Positions 60,850-64,000 of a DNA stretch of 64,000 nucleotides are shown piece by piece. Where the stretch lies: assembly GCF_900101685.1 (NCBI RefSeq), contig NZ_FMZZ01000010.1:227114-291113 (forward strand). Direction: 5' to 3'. Below the pieces are notes generated by a model that searched no databases, was not told the origin of the DNA, and saw nothing but the letters and a program-made list of their open reading frames with translations. Source of the DNA: Actinokineospora iranica. Lineage in GTDB: Bacteria; Actinomycetota; Actinomycetes; Mycobacteriales; Pseudonocardiaceae. Position numbers and translations under genes: made by a program. Numbering within the stretch: position 1 is the stretch's first letter; every line of letters starts with the position of its first letter.

Positions 60850-61731
60850 TCATCCTTGCGGGGTCATCCTCGCCGGTGACCGGCCCCAGTGCGCGGTGCG
60901 GGCGGTGAGCAGGACGAGGTCGGTCCGGCGGCCGAGCCACGCCGGGTCGGCCGGGTCGAGCAGGCGCGCCCAGGCCGCGGCGTCATCGGCGTCGAGGAAA
61001 CCGGTGGCCCTGCCCACCCGCGCCGCCAACTCGTCCAGCACCACGGCGCGCACGTCGTCTGGCACCGGTGCGGGCACGTCGACCAGCGCGTTGTGGCTGG
61101 TGACATCCACCAGACCGGCGTCGGCCATGATCTCGCCCCAGTGCCGGGTGCGCCGGGCGCCGGGCCGGGCGGCGAACCACTCGGTGAACCAGCGGTTGTG
61201 CGCCTCGTCCAGCCGCACCTCCAGACCCGGCCTGCCCACCCCGGCGTCCCACGGCAGGCAGCGCGTCGGCAGCCCGCCCTCGGCCAGGCAGAGCACGCCC
61301 CCCGGCCGCAGCAGTCCCGCCAGGCCGCGCACCGCGGCGTCCCAGTCCCGGGTGTGGTGCACACACGCCGACGACCAGACCCCGTCCACCGGTTCCGGCA
61401 GCGGCGGTGGCCCGTCCTCCAGATCGTGCTGAATCGGGCGCACCTGGTCGGCGACCCCCGCCCGCCGCGCCGCGGCCATGGTGGCGTCGAGCATCGCCGG
61501 GTCGAGGTCCACCGCGTAGACCCGGCCGCGGTCGCCGACCAGGCGGGCCAGAGCCACCGTGGCCGACCCCGCCCCGGGGCCCACGTCGGCGACGACGCCG
61601 CCCTCCATCGCCCGCAACGGCGCCAGAAGGCGCAGAGTGGCCTCATGAAACACCGCTTCGGCTGCGGCCGGATTCTTGGTGGACGTCCCGACCCCCGGTG
61701 GCACGGCCCGGCGGTCCTCGGTGATGGTCAT
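60850..61731 (-). CDS. SAM-dependent class I methyltransferase
   Basis: 293 aa. Motif I GGVVADVGPGAGSATVALAR, RVYAVDLDPAMLD, and WSSACVHHTRDWDAAVRGL with LLRPGGVLCLAEGG place it in the Methyltransf_11/25 group. The C-terminal lid is unassigned. There is no ribosome site before ATG 61731; a TATCAT hexamer (61738-61743, minus strand) six bases upstream suggests a leaderless transcript. A strong Fur/Zur-type box overlaps this promoter, so it probably belongs to the metal regulon and may methylate the metallophore. Confidence 0.83.
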   Translation of the reverse strand: MTITEDRRAVPPGVGTSTKNPAAAEAVFHEATLRLLAPLRAMEGGVVADVGPGAGSATVALARLVGDRGRVYAVDLDPAMLDATMAAARRAGVADQVRPIQHDLEDGPPPLPEPVDGVWSSACVHHTRDWDAAVRGLAGLLRPGGVLCLAEGGLPTRCLPWDAGVGRPGLEVRLDEAHNRWFTEWFAARPGARRTRHWGEIMADAGLVDVTSHNALVDVPAPVPDDVRAVVLDELAARVGRATGFLDADDAAAWARLLDPADPAWLGRRTDLVLLTARTAHWGRSPARMTPQG

Positions 61732-61744
61732 GCGTTAATGATAG

Positions 61745-61759
61745 TGATCACCATTATCA
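61745..61759. promoter_or_regulatory. Fur/Zur-type box upstream of the methyltransferase
   Basis: TGATCACCATTATCA matches TGATAATNATTATCA at 12 of 14 positions and continues leftward into a second partial repeat (TGATAG). It begins 14 bp before the methyltransferase start, placed to block a leaderless promoter. Confidence 0.72.
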
Positions 61760-61837
61760 GTACGGTGTGGGGTCCGGCCACGTCACCCGGTCGGGTCGCC
61801 CAGGCGCCAGGCGGCTCGACCATCGCGGCGAGTGGTG

Positions 61838-61963
61838 TCAGCGATGTGGTCCGCGTGGCGGCCGGGGCGGAGTCATCGCCGCGCAGGTGATCACCAGGGC
61901 GGCGAGGATGAGCACGGTGAGGGAGGTGTCGATCAGCGCGTTGGCCAGAGGTTCGGTGAGCAT
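61838..61963 (-). CDS. Small single-span membrane protein after TerC
   Basis: 41 aa: MLTEPLANALIDTSLTVLIL continues into a hydrophobic run ending near residue 29, then a Pro/Arg-rich cytosolic tail (TPPRPPRGPHR). AGGA lies seven bases before the ATG, which starts three bases after the TerC stop codon. Unrecognised, but its membrane helix, ribosome site and tight spacing argue for a real small protein. Confidence 0.5.
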   Translation of the reverse strand: MLTEPLANALIDTSLTVLILAALVITCAAMTPPRPPRGPHR

Positions 61964-61966
61964 GGT

Positions 61967-63025
61967 TCAGTCCTGTCGTGCGGTGGCCTCCGGGGCGGGT
62001 TGACCGATGCGGTCAGCGGCGCGCCGCCGAGCGCGCAGGCTGGTCACGGTGACGGTGGCCAGGATGGCGATGATGACGGCCAGGGAGATCGGGGTGGGGA
62101 TCTGCGGCACGCCCGGCCAGAGGCCGTGCGCCCAGTGCAAGACTAGTTTCAGCCCGATGAAGGCGAGGATGATCGCGAGGCCGTGGTTGAGGTGGATGAG
62201 CTTGGCCAGCGCGGAGTGCAGCACGAAGTAGAGGGCGCGTAGGCCGAGCAGGGCGAAGGCGTTGGTGGCGAACACGAGGTAGGGGTCGTCGGTGATGCCG
62301 TAGACCGCGGGCACCGAGTCCACGGCGAACACCACGTCGGTCGCGAAGACCGCCACCACCACGACGGCCAATGGGGTGAGTGCGCGTCGGGAGTGGTCGC
62401 GCACGGTCAGGCGGGTGCCCCGGTAGTCGTCGGTGACCGGCATCATCCGGCGCACCAGGCGGACCGACCGCATTCGGGAGATATCCCCAGCGCCGCTGGC
62501 GCCGGTCAGCGCTTCACGCAGGATCTTCACCGCTGAGCCGAACAGGATCACGCCGAAGACGAGAAACGCCCAGGTGCCCGCCGCCAGCAGCGCGGCGCCT
62601 GCCGCGATGAAGACTGCCCGAAGGACCAGGGCGCCGACGATGCCGAACAGCAGCACGCGTTGCTGGACGGCGGGGGGTACCGCGAACGCGGCGAGCAGCA
62701 GCATGAAAACGAACAGATTGTCCACCGACAGGGACTTCTCCACCACGAATCCCGTCATGAACTCGATCGCTTGCTCGCCACCGAACTCGGTCCAGAGCCA
62801 GAACGCGAACACCATCGGCAGCGCGAGGTAGAACCCCGACCACCCGACCGCCTCTCGCATCGACACCACGTGCGGGCGACGGGTGACCATGAAATCGGCG
62901 ACAAGCAGCCCCAACAGGACCGCGATGCTGAGCAACCACAGTCCCGTCGAACCCACGGACTCGGTGGATTGGGCAGGGCTCGCCAGGACGACCGCTGAAC
63001 CGGGCACCAGGACCTCCTCGAACAT
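61967..63025 (-). CDS. TerC-family integral membrane protein
   Basis: 352 aa, about nine membrane segments. Family hallmarks are VVEKSLSVDNLFVFMLLLAA and VVVVAVFATDVVFAVDSVPA, each with conserved acidic residues in the membrane, and YLVFATNAFALLGLRALYF. TerC/Alx proteins are linked to Mn2+ efflux and tellurite resistance. ATG 63025 is 13 bases after GGAG in the leader; an in-frame GTG a few codons later has GGAGG five bases upstream and is an alternative start. The leader resembles a yybP-ykoY element. Confidence 0.9.
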   Translation of the reverse strand: MFEEVLVPGSAVVLASPAQSTESVGSTGLWLLSIAVLLGLLVADFMVTRRPHVVSMREAVGWSGFYLALPMVFAFWLWTEFGGEQAIEFMTGFVVEKSLSVDNLFVFMLLLAAFAVPPAVQQRVLLFGIVGALVLRAVFIAAGAALLAAGTWAFLVFGVILFGSAVKILREALTGASGAGDISRMRSVRLVRRMMPVTDDYRGTRLTVRDHSRRALTPLAVVVVAVFATDVVFAVDSVPAVYGITDDPYLVFATNAFALLGLRALYFVLHSALAKLIHLNHGLAIILAFIGLKLVLHWAHGLWPGVPQIPTPISLAVIIAILATVTVTSLRARRRAADRIGQPAPEATARQD

Positions 63026-63035
63026 CTCAGTTCGA

Positions 63036-63123
63036 GGTCTCCTTCACCCACTTGGGGCGGCCTCCCGGGGACAACCAACGGGATGTCCGTACTGACCGGG
63101 CAGACCCTTGCGAAGTACTCCCC
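63036..63123 (-). promoter_or_regulatory. Possible yybP-ykoY (Mn2+) riboswitch before TerC
   Basis: On the minus strand the TerC leader begins GGGGAGTACTTCGC (63110-63123) and ends GGGTGAAGGAGACC (63036-63049) just before the gene. A GGGGAGUA 5' element and a terminal GGAGACC before terC-like genes are features I recall for yybP-ykoY aptamers. The internal loops were not folded, so this is a candidate. Confidence 0.45.
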
Positions 63124-63130
63124 TCATCCG

Positions 63131-63725
63131 CAGTATGACCGCCAGCGGCATCCATGTAAAGCAGAAGTAAAGGCGAGCATCGCCGATCGGGTGACGGCGA
63201 TCGCACCGCCCATCAGGCGTCCGGAGCCGCGTCATCTCGGCGGATCGGCGACCGGTCCTCCGGGAAAGGCCCACGCGATCCCGGTCCCCGCGCCGGGTGG
63301 CGGGCCACTCCTGTCCGGTCATGCCCGTGACCACGACCAAGTCCCGCAGGTCGAAGTCCCGCGATGCCGGGTCGGTCAGCCACCGAACGAGGATCGCCAG
63401 CGTTATCATGCGACTTAGACACTCACATGATCAACGAGAACCGTGCCCGCCCCACATCCAGGGTGATCGACTTTGCCGGGGCCCTGACCTTGATGCCGGT
63501 CGCCTTGTGCACGGCAGGAAAGACCTGGCCCTGTCCACCTCGGCCGACCGGACAGGAGTCCATCCGGTAATCTTGTTTTTCATGCCTTGGGTGGTTCCCC
63601 AGCGGACCGTTCGAGCCCACGCCGTTCCTCCCTTGCCCGCCACGTCGCATCCAGGACTTGACTCGTTACCGAGTGCGGCCCCACTGCTGACAGAGGCCAT
63701 CTCCAGGCCGATGGACGCGGCGAGT
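63131..63725. other. Region with gene fragments, no intact gene
   Basis: About 595 bp between TerC and the transposase. Apart from the fragment at 63296-63409, nothing recognisable was seen on either strand. It may be debris from insertion-sequence activity. Confidence 0.4.
63296..63409 (-). pseudogene. Fragment of an actinobacterial PAPS-reductase-like/ATP-pyrophosphatase-like gene
   Basis: The minus strand reads ITLAILVRWLTDPASRDFDL and RDLVVVTGMTGQEWPATR, like the N-terminal part of proteins I recall from actinobacterial mobile elements that resemble PAPS reductase. Downstream sequence loses similarity and no start codon context remains. Tentative. Confidence 0.3.
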
Positions 63726-64000
63726 TCAGGCGGTGGAAGCATCTGATTCGAGGAGTTCGGTGAATACCTCGCTGGGTTTCTTCCAGTCGTGGATCTTACG
63801 GGGTCGGTCGTTGATCTCGGCGGCGATCGCGGCGAGGTAGTGCGGGTCGCTGGTGATGGTGGTGCCCTTGGGCAGGTATTCGCGGACGATGCGGTTGAGG
63901 TTCTCGTTGCTGCCGCGCTCCCACGGCGAGTGCGGGTGGGCGAAGTACACCGGCAGTCCTGTCGCGGTGATGTCCTTGTGCAGAGCCATTTCCGCGCCGC
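63726..64000 (-). mobile_element. IS30-family transposase, C-terminal part (continues past window)
   Basis: The frame is open to the window edge. HPHSPWERGSNENLNRIVRE, YLPKGTTI and AAEINDRPRKIHDWKKPSEV are the C-terminal portion of the IS30 DDE domain, including the catalytic Glu in the SNEN region. At least 91 codons are visible. The element's terminal inverted repeat was not identified in the flanking sequence. Confidence 0.9.

Overview
The window is high-GC actinobacterial DNA (GTG and TTG starts, translationally coupled ATGA/GTGA junctions, WXG100/EspG/PPE-type genes, a DUF3040 protein, actinobacterial SulP and CNNM/CBS families). The combination of an aminoglycoside-type cluster edge with EspG/PPE-like genes suggests a Pseudonocardiaceae-like organism; this is inference from gene content, not a phylogeny.

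Left edge (1-9.9 kb): the border of what looks like a 2-deoxystreptamine-type aminoglycoside cluster. It holds a GMC-family oxidase fragment, a GT4 glycosyltransferase and a DegT/DnrJ aminotransferase close to 2-deoxy-scyllo-inosose aminotransferases. A coupled gene pair follows, encoding two paralogous FAD/NAD-type Rossmann proteins. One is anchored by two membrane segments and the other is fused to a 14-TM DHA2-type MFS exporter. 9.9-15.9 kb: a CPA2 antiporter, a LEG1-like protein, a DinB/DUF664 protein and an HTH-NACHT-membrane STAND ATPase.

15.9-22.1 kb: an eight-gene minus-strand type VII secretion accessory/substrate operon (PPE-like, WXG100-like, EspG, YbaB/EbfC, an Amidase_6 effector candidate). 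22.2-32.1 kb: gene remnants, a two-component system, a coupled trio ending in an HxlR regulator, small membrane proteins, an acyltransferase-3/SGNH protein and an NhaP-type antiporter. 32.7-43.4 kb: a SulP transporter, a second small WXG-type locus, a frameshifted small gene, three CNNM/CBS transporters around a MerR regulator, Spo0M and a GlsB/YeaQ protein. 43.4-46.1 kb: a decayed secreted nuclease, a Tat-exported DUF839/PhoX-like protein and a methyltransferase.

46.2-61.8 kb is the most striking part. A His-rich metal-binding protein and a Fur-family (Zur-like) repressor sit beside a five-gene operon: type III PLP enzyme, cysteine-synthase/rhodanese fusion, SufS-like enzyme and two ATP-grasp ligases. 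Facing it is an Opp/Nik-type ABC importer with a lipoprotein binding protein, followed by an EntS-like MFS exporter and a methyltransferase. Fur/Zur-type inverted repeats precede the repressor, the biosynthetic operon, the importer, the exporter and the methyltransferase. The parts fit an undescribed zinc-responsive metallophore system: make the ligand, export it, import the metal complex. 61.8-64 kb holds a TerC protein with a possible manganese-riboswitch leader, a small membrane ORF and a truncated IS30-type transposase at the window edge. No rRNA, tRNA or CRISPR array was seen.
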